Shown here piece after piece: positions 57,221 through 64,000 of a DNA stretch of 64,000 nt. This DNA comes from an uncultured Collinsella sp. GTDB lineage: Bacteria > Actinomycetota > Coriobacteriia > Coriobacteriales > Coriobacteriaceae. The notes below the pieces were generated by a model. It was not told the DNA's origin. It was given only the letters and a program-made list of their open reading frames with translations, and did no database searches. Every line of letters starts with the position of its first letter. Within the stretch, counting starts at the first letter, position 1. The stretch is from contig UQIY01000004.1 in the NCBI GenBank assembly GCA_900541195.1, positions 9,134 to 73,133 of the forward strand, read 5' to 3'. The translations under genes were made by a program, and so were the position numbers.

Positions 57221-57865
57221 ATGCATATCTACTCTGTTTTGGATCCCGAGTTCAAACCCTATGGTCGCGTGTGGGACGACGTCCCGTCCAGCCTGACCAC
57301 CCCGCTCATGGAGGCGCTCTCCGCCACACCCGTCCCCGAGGGCAGCAAGTACGTGGCCGCTGCCCCCGAGCTCGAGCAGGTCGAGGGTGCCAACACGCTC
57401 GGCCTGCTCATATACGGCGGCCGCCCCTTCCAGCTCGGCTGGTGCAACGGCCACAACACACGACTCAACTGTCTGGAGTATCACCGCGCGAGTGAGTTTA
57501 ACCTGGGCGCCCGCGACTTTATCCTGCTCGTGGCGCATCGCTGGGAGATCGAGGACGGAAAGCTCGATACCGCGTTCGTCAAGGCGTTCCGCGTGCCGGC
57601 GGGCAAGGTTGTCGAGGTCTTCAACACCACGCTCCACTACACGCCGTGCATGGTCGATGAAAGCGGCTTCCAGGTGATGGTGGCGCTGCCCGCCGGTACC
57701 AACGGTCCGCGCCCCGAGGCCGCAACCGACATGCCTGCCGCCGGTGACAGCTACTGCTACTGGAAGGCCGACAAGTGGGTCCTCTGCCATGCTGACAGCC
57801 CCAAGGCAGCCGAAGGCGGCTACGTGGGCCTCATCGGAAAGAACCTCGACATCACCGTGGACTAG
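57221..57865 (+). CDS. DUF4867 family protein
   Basis: A 214-residue soluble protein with AGGAG before the ATG. It fits the DUF4867 family as remembered: the N-terminus MHIYSVLDPEFKPYGRVWDD, the LNCLEYHRASEFNLGARDFI core and the TTLHYTPCMVDESGFQVMVALP end-motif. The His/Glu/His arrangement in LEYHRASE and TLHYTPC is cupin-like and may bind metal. The family often sits next to sugar isomerase and kinase genes, as here (3-6 kb away), so a sugar epimerase or isomerase accessory role is possible but unproven. It has its own promoter-operator region. Confidence 0.75.
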   Translation: MHIYSVLDPEFKPYGRVWDDVPSSLTTPLMEALSATPVPEGSKYVAAAPELEQVEGANTLGLLIYGGRPFQLGWCNGHNTRLNCLEYHRASEFNLGARDFILLVAHRWEIEDGKLDTAFVKAFRVPAGKVVEVFNTTLHYTPCMVDESGFQVMVALPAGTNGPRPEAATDMPAAGDSYCYWKADKWVLCHADSPKAAEGGYVGLIGKNLDITVD

Positions 57866-57872
57866 AATCTTC

Positions 57873-57931
57873 TGTCTCAATCTGTAACACCTAGCGGGCT
57901 AGATCGTCTCTACCTGTTACAGATTTAGACA
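57873..57931. repeat. TGTAACA hairpin, copy 1
   Basis: TGTCTCAATCTGTAACA (57873-57889) pairs with TGTTACAGATTTAGACA (57915-57931) with two mismatches. The loop has its own CTAG...CTAG stem. A second copy with the same arms and a different loop follows 24 bases later. Confidence 0.8.
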
Positions 57932-57955
57932 AACTGCAGGGGACAGGCCGAACAA

Positions 57956-58012
57956 TCTCAATCTGTAACACCAGGCCCGGTTTTGGCGGCCTAACTGTTA
58001 CAGATCGAGACA
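57956..58012. repeat. TGTAACA hairpin, copy 2
   Basis: TCTCAATCTGTAACA (57956-57970) pairs with TGTTACAGATCGAGA (57996-58010). The loop forms an AGGCC/GGCCT stem. Arms match copy 1; the loop sequence does not, although both loops are self-pairing. Confidence 0.8.
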
Positions 58013-58018
58013 AACGGG

Positions 58019-58063
58019 CCCCAGCCATCACAAAGGTGACTGTCCCCTTTGCGGTGGCTGGGG
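58019..58063. repeat. GTCCC-apex hairpin after the TGTAACA pair
   Basis: CCCCAGCCATCACAAAGG (58019-58036) pairs with CCTTTGCGGTGGCTGGGG (58046-58063) with few mismatches. The loop contains GACTGTCCC. It belongs with the GTCCC-apex elements seen elsewhere in the window. With the two TGTAACA hairpins it fills most of the 344-base gap between DUF4867 and the second GH1 gene. Confidence 0.75.
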
Positions 58064-58145
58064 CAGGTGGGTATCAAAAAGTGTCAGACGGGGTGGTTGC
58101 CGGGCGCCTGTACGCGAAAAGAAGTATCGGCCTGCGCCGTTGCCG

Positions 58146-58174
58146 TTGAGCGACGCGTTGTTTGCAGGGATACT
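58146..58174 (+). promoter_or_regulatory. Candidate promoter of the second GH1 gene
   Basis: TTGAGC (58146-58151), a 17-base spacer and GATACT (58169-58174), 36 bases before the ATG. No RAT site or operator was seen. Confidence 0.5.
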
Positions 58175-58209
58175 GAGCCTATGACAACAGCGTGCGAAAG
58201 GATTGATGC

Positions 58210-59640
58210 ATGGCTTTCCGTAATGACTTCCTGTGGGGCGGCGCGACGGCTGCCAACCAGTGCGAGGGCGCCTACAACGTGGACGGCCGCGGCCTTGCCA
58301 ACGTGGACGTGGCTCCGCACGGCCCCGAGCGCTACGCGGTGGTCTCCGGCCAGCGCAAGATGCTCGACTTCGAGGACGGCTATTACTATCCCGCGCAGAC
58401 CGGCATCGATTTCTATCACCATTACAAGGAGGACATCGCTCTCTTTGCCGAGATGGGCTTTAAGACCTTCCGCATGAGCCTGGCGTGGACCCGCATTTTC
58501 CCCAACGGCGACGAGACCGAGCCTAACGAGGCCGGCTTGGCCTTCTACGAGGACGTATTCCGCGAGTGCCGGGCGCACGGTATCGAGCCGCTCGTGACCA
58601 TCACGCACTTCGACTGCCCGATTCACCTCATCAAGGAGTACGGCGGCTGGCGCAACCGCAAGCTCATCGACTTCTACAAGAACCTTGCAACCACGATCTT
58701 CACCCGCTACAAGGGTCTGGTGAAGTACTGGCTTACCTTCAACGAGATCAATATGATCCTGCACCTGCCGTTTATGGGTGCCGGTCTGGTCTTTGAGGAG
58801 GGCGAGAACAAGGAGGCCGTCGAGTACCTGGCCGCCCACAACGAGCTCGTCGCCAGCGCGTGGGCAACCAAGATCGCCCACGAGATCGACCCCGAGATCA
58901 AGATCGGCTGCATGCTTGCCGCAGGTAGCTACTACCCCTACAGCTGCCGTCCGGGCGATGTACGCCAGGCGCAGCTCGACAACCAGAGCAACTATTTCTT
59001 CGTCGACGTCCAGAGCCGTGGCTACTACCCGGCCTATGCTGTCAAGAAGCTCGAGCGTCTGGGAATCGATGTAGGTATGACGGACGAGGACCGCGAGATC
59101 CTGGCCGCCAACACTGTCGACTTCATCAGCTTTAGCTATTACAGCACCCGTTGCTCTGCCGGTGCCGATAACCCCGATGTCGAGCGCACCCAGGGCAATG
59201 CCTTCGCCGGCGCCAAGAATCCCTACCTGCAGGAGAGCCAGTGGGGCTGGGCCATCGATCCGCTGGGCTTCCGCATCACCCTCAACGACCTGTACGACCG
59301 TTATCAGAAGCCGCTGTTTGTGGTCGAGAACGGTCTGGGCGCCAAGGATGTTGTCGAGGAGGATGGCTCCATCAACGACGACTACCGTATCGACTTCCTG
59401 CGTCAGCACATCGCCGCGATGCGCGATGCGGTGACTGAGGACGGCGTTGACCTGCTGGGCTACACCGCCTGGGGCCCGATCGACCTGGTCTCGGCCGGCA
59501 CGGGCGAGATGTCCAAGCGCTACGGCTTTATCTATGTGGATCGCGACGACGCCGGCAACGGCACCCTCAAGCGCTCCAAGAAGAAGAGCTTCGACTGGTA
59601 CAAGAAGGTTATTGCTTCTAATGGTGAGGACCTTTCCTAA
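58210..59640 (+). CDS. 6-phospho-beta-glucosidase, GH1 family (solitary copy)
   Basis: A 476-residue enzyme with AAAGGA before the ATG. Acid/base E179 (TFNEINM) and nucleophile E373 (VVENGLGAKD) are present, with the same C-terminal signature as the operon copy (KKKSFDWYKKVIASNGEDLS). Compared with the protein at 48882 it has a few short insertions (around residues 40-50 and 325-335). No PTS or antiterminator gene adjoins it, so it probably serves phospho-glycosides imported by permeases encoded elsewhere. Its last two codons are also the start of a 108-bp palindromic element. Confidence 0.92.
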   Translation: MAFRNDFLWGGATAANQCEGAYNVDGRGLANVDVAPHGPERYAVVSGQRKMLDFEDGYYYPAQTGIDFYHHYKEDIALFAEMGFKTFRMSLAWTRIFPNGDETEPNEAGLAFYEDVFRECRAHGIEPLVTITHFDCPIHLIKEYGGWRNRKLIDFYKNLATTIFTRYKGLVKYWLTFNEINMILHLPFMGAGLVFEEGENKEAVEYLAAHNELVASAWATKIAHEIDPEIKIGCMLAAGSYYPYSCRPGDVRQAQLDNQSNYFFVDVQSRGYYPAYAVKKLERLGIDVGMTDEDREILAANTVDFISFSYYSTRCSAGADNPDVERTQGNAFAGAKNPYLQESQWGWAIDPLGFRITLNDLYDRYQKPLFVVENGLGAKDVVEEDGSINDDYRIDFLRQHIAAMRDAVTEDGVDLLGYTAWGPIDLVSAGTGEMSKRYGFIYVDRDDAGNGTLKRSKKKSFDWYKKVIASNGEDLS

Positions 59641-59743
59641 GGGCACTGAGGCGCTCAACCTTGGGGCTCCAACCCTCCTCGCGTACCTAAGTACGCTTCG
59701 TCGGGCTTGTCGCTCCCAATCTTTAGCACCTCAGGCCCTTAGG
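59636..59743. repeat. 108-bp palindromic element overlapping the GH1 stop codon
   Basis: CCTAAGGGCACTGAGGCGCT (from 59636; TAA at 59638 is the stop) pairs with AGCACCTCAGGCCCTTAGG near the right end. The tip is a perfect GCGTAC-CTAA-GTACGC hairpin at 59681-59696. A run of G follows. It may act as a transcription end or mRNA stabiliser. Confidence 0.75.
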
Positions 59744-59800
59744 GGGGGGCGGGCCTGACCGCTGTGAATTTCGCGTGCTCATCCTCATAGCCTCCTAACC

Positions 59801-59839
59801 AAGGCGCCCGGCGAGCAGCTAATGCTCACCGGGCGCCTT
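59801..59839 (+). terminator. Terminator-like hairpin before the 7TM gene
   Basis: AAGGCGCCCGGCGAGC (59801-59816) pairs with GCTCACCGGGCGCCTT (59824-59839) with one mismatch; no T-run. With the element at 59636 it makes a double stop between GH1 and the signalling genes. Confidence 0.6.
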
Positions 59840-59906
59840 GCCGTCTGCGGATTTTGGGACATGCGGCCCGCTTTTTCGACCCATCTGTCGGTACACTAAA
59901 GGCACT

Positions 59907-61790
59907 ATGGGTACCCGCGAGCGACATATCGGCCACGCGGCCGCCCGGACCGCGCCGGTTGCGGATCCCAGGGGCGGCAGGTTGTTCGCCATGCCGCGAT
60001 TCCTAGTTGGTATAACGCACCGTGCATATCGCCATCGCGTCTTTGCTATCGCCGGTGTCACCACCGCGCTGTTCCTTATACTTTTGGCAGTCTTGCCGGC
60101 GTTGTTCGCCTCCGATTCCAAGCTTTCCAATGCCGTGCCCGCCTATAGCGAGGTGTCCGGAGAGGTCGTGGATGCGCTCGTCCATTCGAGCTCTCTCCCG
60201 CTGCTTGTCGCCGCAATTGTATTTTCGATCTGGGGCGTGTCGGTCTATCTGCGCTGTTTGGACTATGTGTTGCGCCGTCGCCTTGTTGCCGTCGCCACCA
60301 TCTGCGCCCTGTGGATGATCGAAGTCATTCTCAAGTACAAGTCGTTCACGCCGTTCTATGCCACCGTGCTGTGGTACCTGTACTACGTGCCCATGACGCT
60401 CATTCCGCTGCTCTACCAGTTGTGTGGTCTGCGCCTTGCGGGCCTGGAGCAACACCGTCTGGGTCGCCGCTACTGCGCTGCGCTGTGGATTGTGGCCATC
60501 CTGCTTATCGGATTTGTGCTCACCAACGATTTTCACCAGCAGGTCTTTCTCTTTGACCGCACAAGCGACACCTGGAGCAACGATTACACGTACGGCTGGG
60601 GTTATTTCGCCGTCCTCGTGTGGACGGCCTTTGACTTCGTGGCCTTTTTTATCCTGGTGGGCCGGTCCTCGTCCTTTCGCATCCAGCGTCTCTCGGGCAC
60701 GGCGGCGCTCGTACTGCTGGGTGGCGCATTCTTTGCCATCTCGTATGCGTTGCGCGTGCCCTGGGCATGGAGGCTCAACTTTTCGCTCGTCTATTGCGTC
60801 CTGTGTGTGGTGGCGATGGAAATCTGTCTCGATTGCGGTGTCATTCCGTCGTATCACGACATCGCCGGCATCTTCGACACCTTGCCGCTTGACCTCAAAG
60901 TTCTAACGCGCGACCTGCGGGAAGTCTATGCCACGCCGGTGTCAAAGCCAATGCCGGTAGGCGTGCGCGAGGAGTTGCGGACCCAGGAGCACGGCCGCGC
61001 CCATGCCTTTGCCGTGGCGTCCGATCCCGATGTGATGTACCGTGCCTTTCCACTGCTGGGCGGATCGGCCCTACTTGCCCAAGACGTGTCGGAGCTCAAC
61101 GAGCTTAACCGTGAACTGGCACATCGTCGCATGGAGCTGCAGCGTCAAAACGAGCTGCTCGCCGCCGACTACGACCTTAAGACGCATTTGGCAGACCAAG
61201 AGGCCGAGACCTTGCTGGTCCAAGACGTAGACCAGGCGCTTGCCCGCGCGCTCGAAGGGATGTACGACCTGCTGAGCTCGCTGCCGCCGTTGACCGACGA
61301 AGCGTCTTCGCACGAGCGTTACCGCATGCTGCAGCGCGCCAAGATGCTCGTCGTCTATTGCAAACGCAAGGGGTCGCTCACGTTGGCACAGCACGGGGAG
61401 AGCGGTTTTGATCGCGACCGCATTCAGCTCATTGCCAACGAGCTCGCAAGCGACCTGCGCACCATCGATATCGATTGCGCCTCGATTATCGCCATACGGC
61501 GCCCGATGCACGCCAGTACGGTAAGCGCCCTGTACGACTGTGTGTATGACTTTGCGTTTTTTGCCTACACCACCGACCATCCGGCGCTTATGTATCACTT
61601 GGGCGACCATGACCGATGCAGTGTCGAGCTGCGCGCCACGCTTTTTTCCAACGATGATGCAGATCTTTCGCAGACGCCCGCTGCGCAAGAGCTCGAAAGC
61701 GCTCTGCAAGGGCGCAACGTGGCATACCGCCTTGAGGGCGAGCCCGGCCAGCTGCGCATGATCGTCTTGATGCCGAGGGCGGGTGAGTGA
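59907..61790 (+). CDS. 7TM membrane protein with degenerate histidine-kinase-like tail
   Basis: A 627-residue protein. The ATG at 59907 is used; earlier starts overlap a hairpin. About eight membrane segments lie between residues 45 and 310, as in 7TM sensor modules (KSFTPFYATVLWYLYYVPMT in the middle). A coiled coil follows (about 395-450, LNELNRELAHRRMELQRQNE), then a domain where a kinase DHp and ATPase should be. There LVQDVDQALARALEGMYDLL lacks an H-box histidine, and ALYDCVYDFAFFAYTTDHPA stands where an N-box would be; no G-box glycines are seen. It is probably a sensor without kinase activity that works with the true kinase encoded next. A TACACT box 9 bases before the ATG suggests a very short leader. 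Confidence 0.6.
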   Translation: MGTRERHIGHAAARTAPVADPRGGRLFAMPRFLVGITHRAYRHRVFAIAGVTTALFLILLAVLPALFASDSKLSNAVPAYSEVSGEVVDALVHSSSLPLLVAAIVFSIWGVSVYLRCLDYVLRRRLVAVATICALWMIEVILKYKSFTPFYATVLWYLYYVPMTLIPLLYQLCGLRLAGLEQHRLGRRYCAALWIVAILLIGFVLTNDFHQQVFLFDRTSDTWSNDYTYGWGYFAVLVWTAFDFVAFFILVGRSSSFRIQRLSGTAALVLLGGAFFAISYALRVPWAWRLNFSLVYCVLCVVAMEICLDCGVIPSYHDIAGIFDTLPLDLKVLTRDLREVYATPVSKPMPVGVREELRTQEHGRAHAFAVASDPDVMYRAFPLLGGSALLAQDVSELNELNRELAHRRMELQRQNELLAADYDLKTHLADQEAETLLVQDVDQALARALEGMYDLLSSLPPLTDEASSHERYRMLQRAKMLVVYCKRKGSLTLAQHGESGFDRDRIQLIANELASDLRTIDIDCASIIAIRRPMHASTVSALYDCVYDFAFFAYTTDHPALMYHLGDHDRCSVELRATLFSNDDADLSQTPAAQELESALQGRNVAYRLEGEPGQLRMIVLMPRAGE

Positions 61791-61792
61791 CG

Positions 61793-63286
61793 ATGCAGAT
61801 TTCGCTCATCCTTCCCCAAATCGTTGCGCTCGATGTTGTCTTTGCCCTGGCTGCGTGTCTGCAGACGATCCACGTCCCGCTCATCGCATCGCGCCGCTCG
61901 TCCTATAACCGAAAGGTGATTTGCGCCTACGAGGCGAGCCTTGCGCTTCACCTGATGATTTCGGCGCTTATCCTGTTCGCGTCGTCTGGCTCGCATCTGG
62001 TGGCGCCGCTTGACGTTTGCGCCAGGGCAATGGGCGGAGCGTTGTGGCTCAATGCCGCGATTTTTGCCTATGGCGTGCTGCTTATGGTGCACTATCGTCG
62101 CCCCGTCATGCTGGTCGAGCTGCTGCTTGTTGTCGCCGTTACACCGCCGGCGGTTTTTGCCATGGGCTCGGCGTGGACCGTTGTCCTTATCGCAGAGGGA
62201 GCGTTCTTCCTGTTCCGTTCCATCGCGGCGCTCTTGATGGACGTCCGTAACCGCCAGGAGGATATCACTGCATTCTCGACGATTGAAACCATCAACGTGA
62301 TTCCCGTGGGCATCCTGTATCTGGACCCGAGGGGCCGTCCGCTGCTCATGAACCGCTGCATGCGCAAAAACCTGGTGGAACTTCATATGCCTACTGATCT
62401 GTGTGACATGAGCAGCACATGGAACGACCTGCGCAAACTTAGCATGCAAATGCCCGAAAGCAGTAGGAACCGTGTGCGGATTAACTTGGACCGTTTTGGT
62501 GAGGCTCGCGCGGTGATCGAGATTTCCCCCGTCGAGATTCGCCTATTTGTGCACGACGAGGTTATGGTTTCGGGCCGCCTCTTTGAGCGCATTATCGGTC
62601 TTGATGTGACAGAGTACGCGCATGCCCACGACCGCCTGGCGCAAGCCAACCACCTGCTTGAGCTTGCGGGCCAAGAGCTCCAGGCCCAGATCGAAGAGGT
62701 TAAAAAGGTTGCCGACAATGCGGCCTACCTACGTATGCGTGCCCGCGTTCACGATGTAATCGGGCAGCGTCTGTCCATTCTTCATCGCTATTTGGAGGAG
62801 GGGCGTCTGGACGATGAGTCGCTCGAGCAGATTGACCCGTTGCTACGCTCAATTGCCGCCGATTTGCGCAGTGGTGGTGCCAGCGAGCCCGCAGAGCAGC
62901 TGGGTGATATCGTCCATGCTTTTGGCCTGGTTAGTGTGCAGATCGATGTTGAGGGTGTGCTGCCTGAGGACGCGCGTGTCGCCGCCGCATTTTTGCAGAT
63001 TATCCGCGAGGCCTCGACCAATGCCACCAAGCATGCGCAGGCGCATCGGGTCCATGTGCGCCTGTGGCAGGAGGGGACGGATGCTGGCACCGTCGCGCAC
63101 ATGACGATTTCTAACGACGGGTCCCCGGCCCCCGTATCGTATCGCGAGGGAACGGGTATTCCAGGTATGAGGCATGTCGCACAAGGTCTGGGTGGCAGCC
63201 TAGAGGTCCACGCCGCCCCGCCCTTTACGCTTGCGGTGTCCATTCCGCTTAACGCCAACGACACGTCCCAAAGGAGAAGCTCATGA
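61793..63286 (+). CDS. Sensor histidine kinase, 7TM-like N-terminus with HisKA_3-type core
   Basis: A 497-residue kinase. The ATG at 61793 lies 2 bases after the previous stop; a GTG at 61787 overlapping that stop is an alternative. Six or so membrane segments (about 5-150) are followed by a PAS-like region (about 160-270, TINVIPVGILYLDPRGRPLL), a coiled coil, the H-box ARVHDVIGQRLSILHRYLEE (H320), and an ATPase domain with IIREASTNATKHAQ, ISNDGS and GTGIPGMRHVAQGLGG. Its layout parallels that of the preceding protein, suggesting the two arose by duplication. The response regulator gene overlaps its stop (ATGA). Confidence 0.85.
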   Translation: MQISLILPQIVALDVVFALAACLQTIHVPLIASRRSSYNRKVICAYEASLALHLMISALILFASSGSHLVAPLDVCARAMGGALWLNAAIFAYGVLLMVHYRRPVMLVELLLVVAVTPPAVFAMGSAWTVVLIAEGAFFLFRSIAALLMDVRNRQEDITAFSTIETINVIPVGILYLDPRGRPLLMNRCMRKNLVELHMPTDLCDMSSTWNDLRKLSMQMPESSRNRVRINLDRFGEARAVIEISPVEIRLFVHDEVMVSGRLFERIIGLDVTEYAHAHDRLAQANHLLELAGQELQAQIEEVKKVADNAAYLRMRARVHDVIGQRLSILHRYLEEGRLDDESLEQIDPLLRSIAADLRSGGASEPAEQLGDIVHAFGLVSVQIDVEGVLPEDARVAAAFLQIIREASTNATKHAQAHRVHVRLWQEGTDAGTVAHMTISNDGSPAPVSYREGTGIPGMRHVAQGLGGSLEVHAAPPFTLAVSIPLNANDTSQRRSS

Positions 63287-63906
63287 TCCGCGTCCTTATA
63301 GTCGAAGATCAGGCCATTCTGCGCGAAAGCCTGGCGCGCTCCGTTGGCGACCAGCCCGATATGACCGTCGTCGCCGCGATCGCCGATGCCTCCGAGGCCT
63401 TGGGTGTCGCGCTCAAGGAGCGCCCGGACATGATACTGATGGACGTGTGCACCGAACACGATTCAAACGGCATCGTGGCGGCGGCGCGCATTAAGGAGCA
63501 GCTGCCCGAGTGTCGCATCATTATCATGACCGGCATGCCCGAGATCACCTTTGTCGATCAGGCCCGCGAGGCGGGCGTCGATAGCTTTGTGTACAAGAAC
63601 GTCGGCATCGACGAGCTGTTTGCCGTGATGCGCTCCACGCTGGCAGGCTATTGCACGTTTCCCAAGCCGCCCGAGAGCATTTTTTCGGGCACAGCAGCTC
63701 TCGACGATGTCGAGCTATCGATTTTGCGCCTTGCCTGCGAGGGCAAGAGCCGTCGCGAGATTGCGGCCGAGCTGTTTATGAGTGAGGGCACCATCAAGCG
63801 CCGCATTTCGGAGATTCTGAGCAAGACCGGCTACGACAACATCATGCGCCTGGCCGTGCATGCGGTGACCGAGGGCAGCATCGTCCCCAACATGGAGCGC
63901 CCGTAG
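63283..63906 (+). CDS. LuxR/NarL-type response regulator
   Basis: A 207-residue regulator. The receiver domain has VEDQAILRESL, phospho-acceptor D54 (ILMDVCTEHDSNG), IIMTGMPE and the late lysine (FVYKNVG). The LuxR-type HTH lies around residues 140-195 (DVELSILRLACEGKSRREIA, then SEGTIKRRISEILSKTGYDN). The linker PKPPESIFSGTAALDD is short. The start overlaps the kinase stop, so the three signalling genes are translationally linked. Target genes are not evident; the contig ends 94 bases later. Confidence 0.9.
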   Translation: MIRVLIVEDQAILRESLARSVGDQPDMTVVAAIADASEALGVALKERPDMILMDVCTEHDSNGIVAAARIKEQLPECRIIIMTGMPEITFVDQAREAGVDSFVYKNVGIDELFAVMRSTLAGYCTFPKPPESIFSGTAALDDVELSILRLACEGKSRREIAAELFMSEGTIKRRISEILSKTGYDNIMRLAVHAVTEGSIVPNMERP

Positions 63907-63968
63907 TCGGTGCGCCGCCCGTGCTCCAACGCCAAAGATAGGTCGCCCGCCGTTTTGCATCAGAAAAC

Positions 63969-64000
63969 CTGTCTCTTATACACATCTCCGAGCCCACGAG
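63969..64000. other. Nextera transposase adapter at contig end (not genomic)
   Basis: CTGTCTCTTATACACATCT (63969-63987), the 19-base Tn5 mosaic end, is followed by CCGAGCCCACGAG, the start of the Nextera i7-side adapter. This is library sequence left at the assembly edge. Bases 63907-63968 before it hold no gene. Confidence 0.97.

Overview
The window is a high-GC bacterial contig end with densely packed, mostly co-directional genes. The gene content (an Ech-type hydrogenase, an NRAMP protein with the residues of the magnesium-selective NRMT branch first described in Eggerthella, several LuxR-type two-component systems, beta-glucoside PTS genes, a DUF4867 protein) and the base composition suggest an anaerobic gut actinobacterium of the class Coriobacteriia, most likely Collinsella or a close relative. 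This taxonomic call is an inference. No rRNA, tRNA, CRISPR array or complete insertion sequence was seen. The last 32 bases (63969-64000) are a Nextera sequencing adapter, so the right edge is an assembly end. The left edge cuts a gene.

Layout. (1) 1-12060: a surface or secretion operon: the tail of a gene, a small membrane-anchored or exported protein, and a 3542-residue exported protein full of GGxxG (GLUG-like) repeats, closed by a strong terminator. (2) 12095-13800: an AlbA_2/ATPase/winged-helix regulator bracketed by two related ~100-bp repeat arrays. (3) 14056-20294: a lone double-HTH (transposase OrfA-like) protein, then a hydrogenase operon in the order echAB(fused)-C-D-E-F. (4) 20382-20793: two 152-bp long-palindrome elements of unknown function. 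(5) 20855-29667: a NarL/DesK-type two-component system divergent from an ABC-2 exporter (ATPase plus two permeases), followed by a MacB/FtsX-type ABC pair. (6) 29776-43966: a DUF362 ferredoxin protein, alpha/beta hydrolase, hemolysin III and CorC/HlyC-type membrane proteins, a stand-alone cyanophycin-synthetase N-domain protein, YtxH and PRC-barrel proteins, a degenerate polysaccharide deacetylase, a CBS/MgtE_N protein paired with an NRMT-like transporter, and an OatA-like acyltransferase. (7) 44153-59640: carbon metabolism: ribokinase and nucleoside hydrolase; an antiterminator-controlled beta-glucoside PTS with a 6-phospho-beta-glucosidase; a LacI regulator with a sugar isomerase, split transketolase and FGGY kinase; luxS; DUF4867; a second GH1 enzyme. 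(8) 59907-63906: a three-gene signalling set made of a 7TM protein with a degenerate kinase-like tail, a histidine kinase and a LuxR-type response regulator.

How the parts work together. Ech would couple ferredoxin oxidation to H2 formation and ion translocation during sugar fermentation. The PTS, GH1, isomerase, transketolase and kinase genes would feed that fermentation from plant glycosides and an unidentified sugar. The intergenic regions hold many hairpin-forming repeats: a GTCCC-apex family often placed at stop codons, tandem TGTAACA hairpins, and long palindromes. With the 152-bp pair and the arrays around the AlbA_2 gene, these are the least explained structures in the window. All calls come from reading the sequence alone; no database search was possible.
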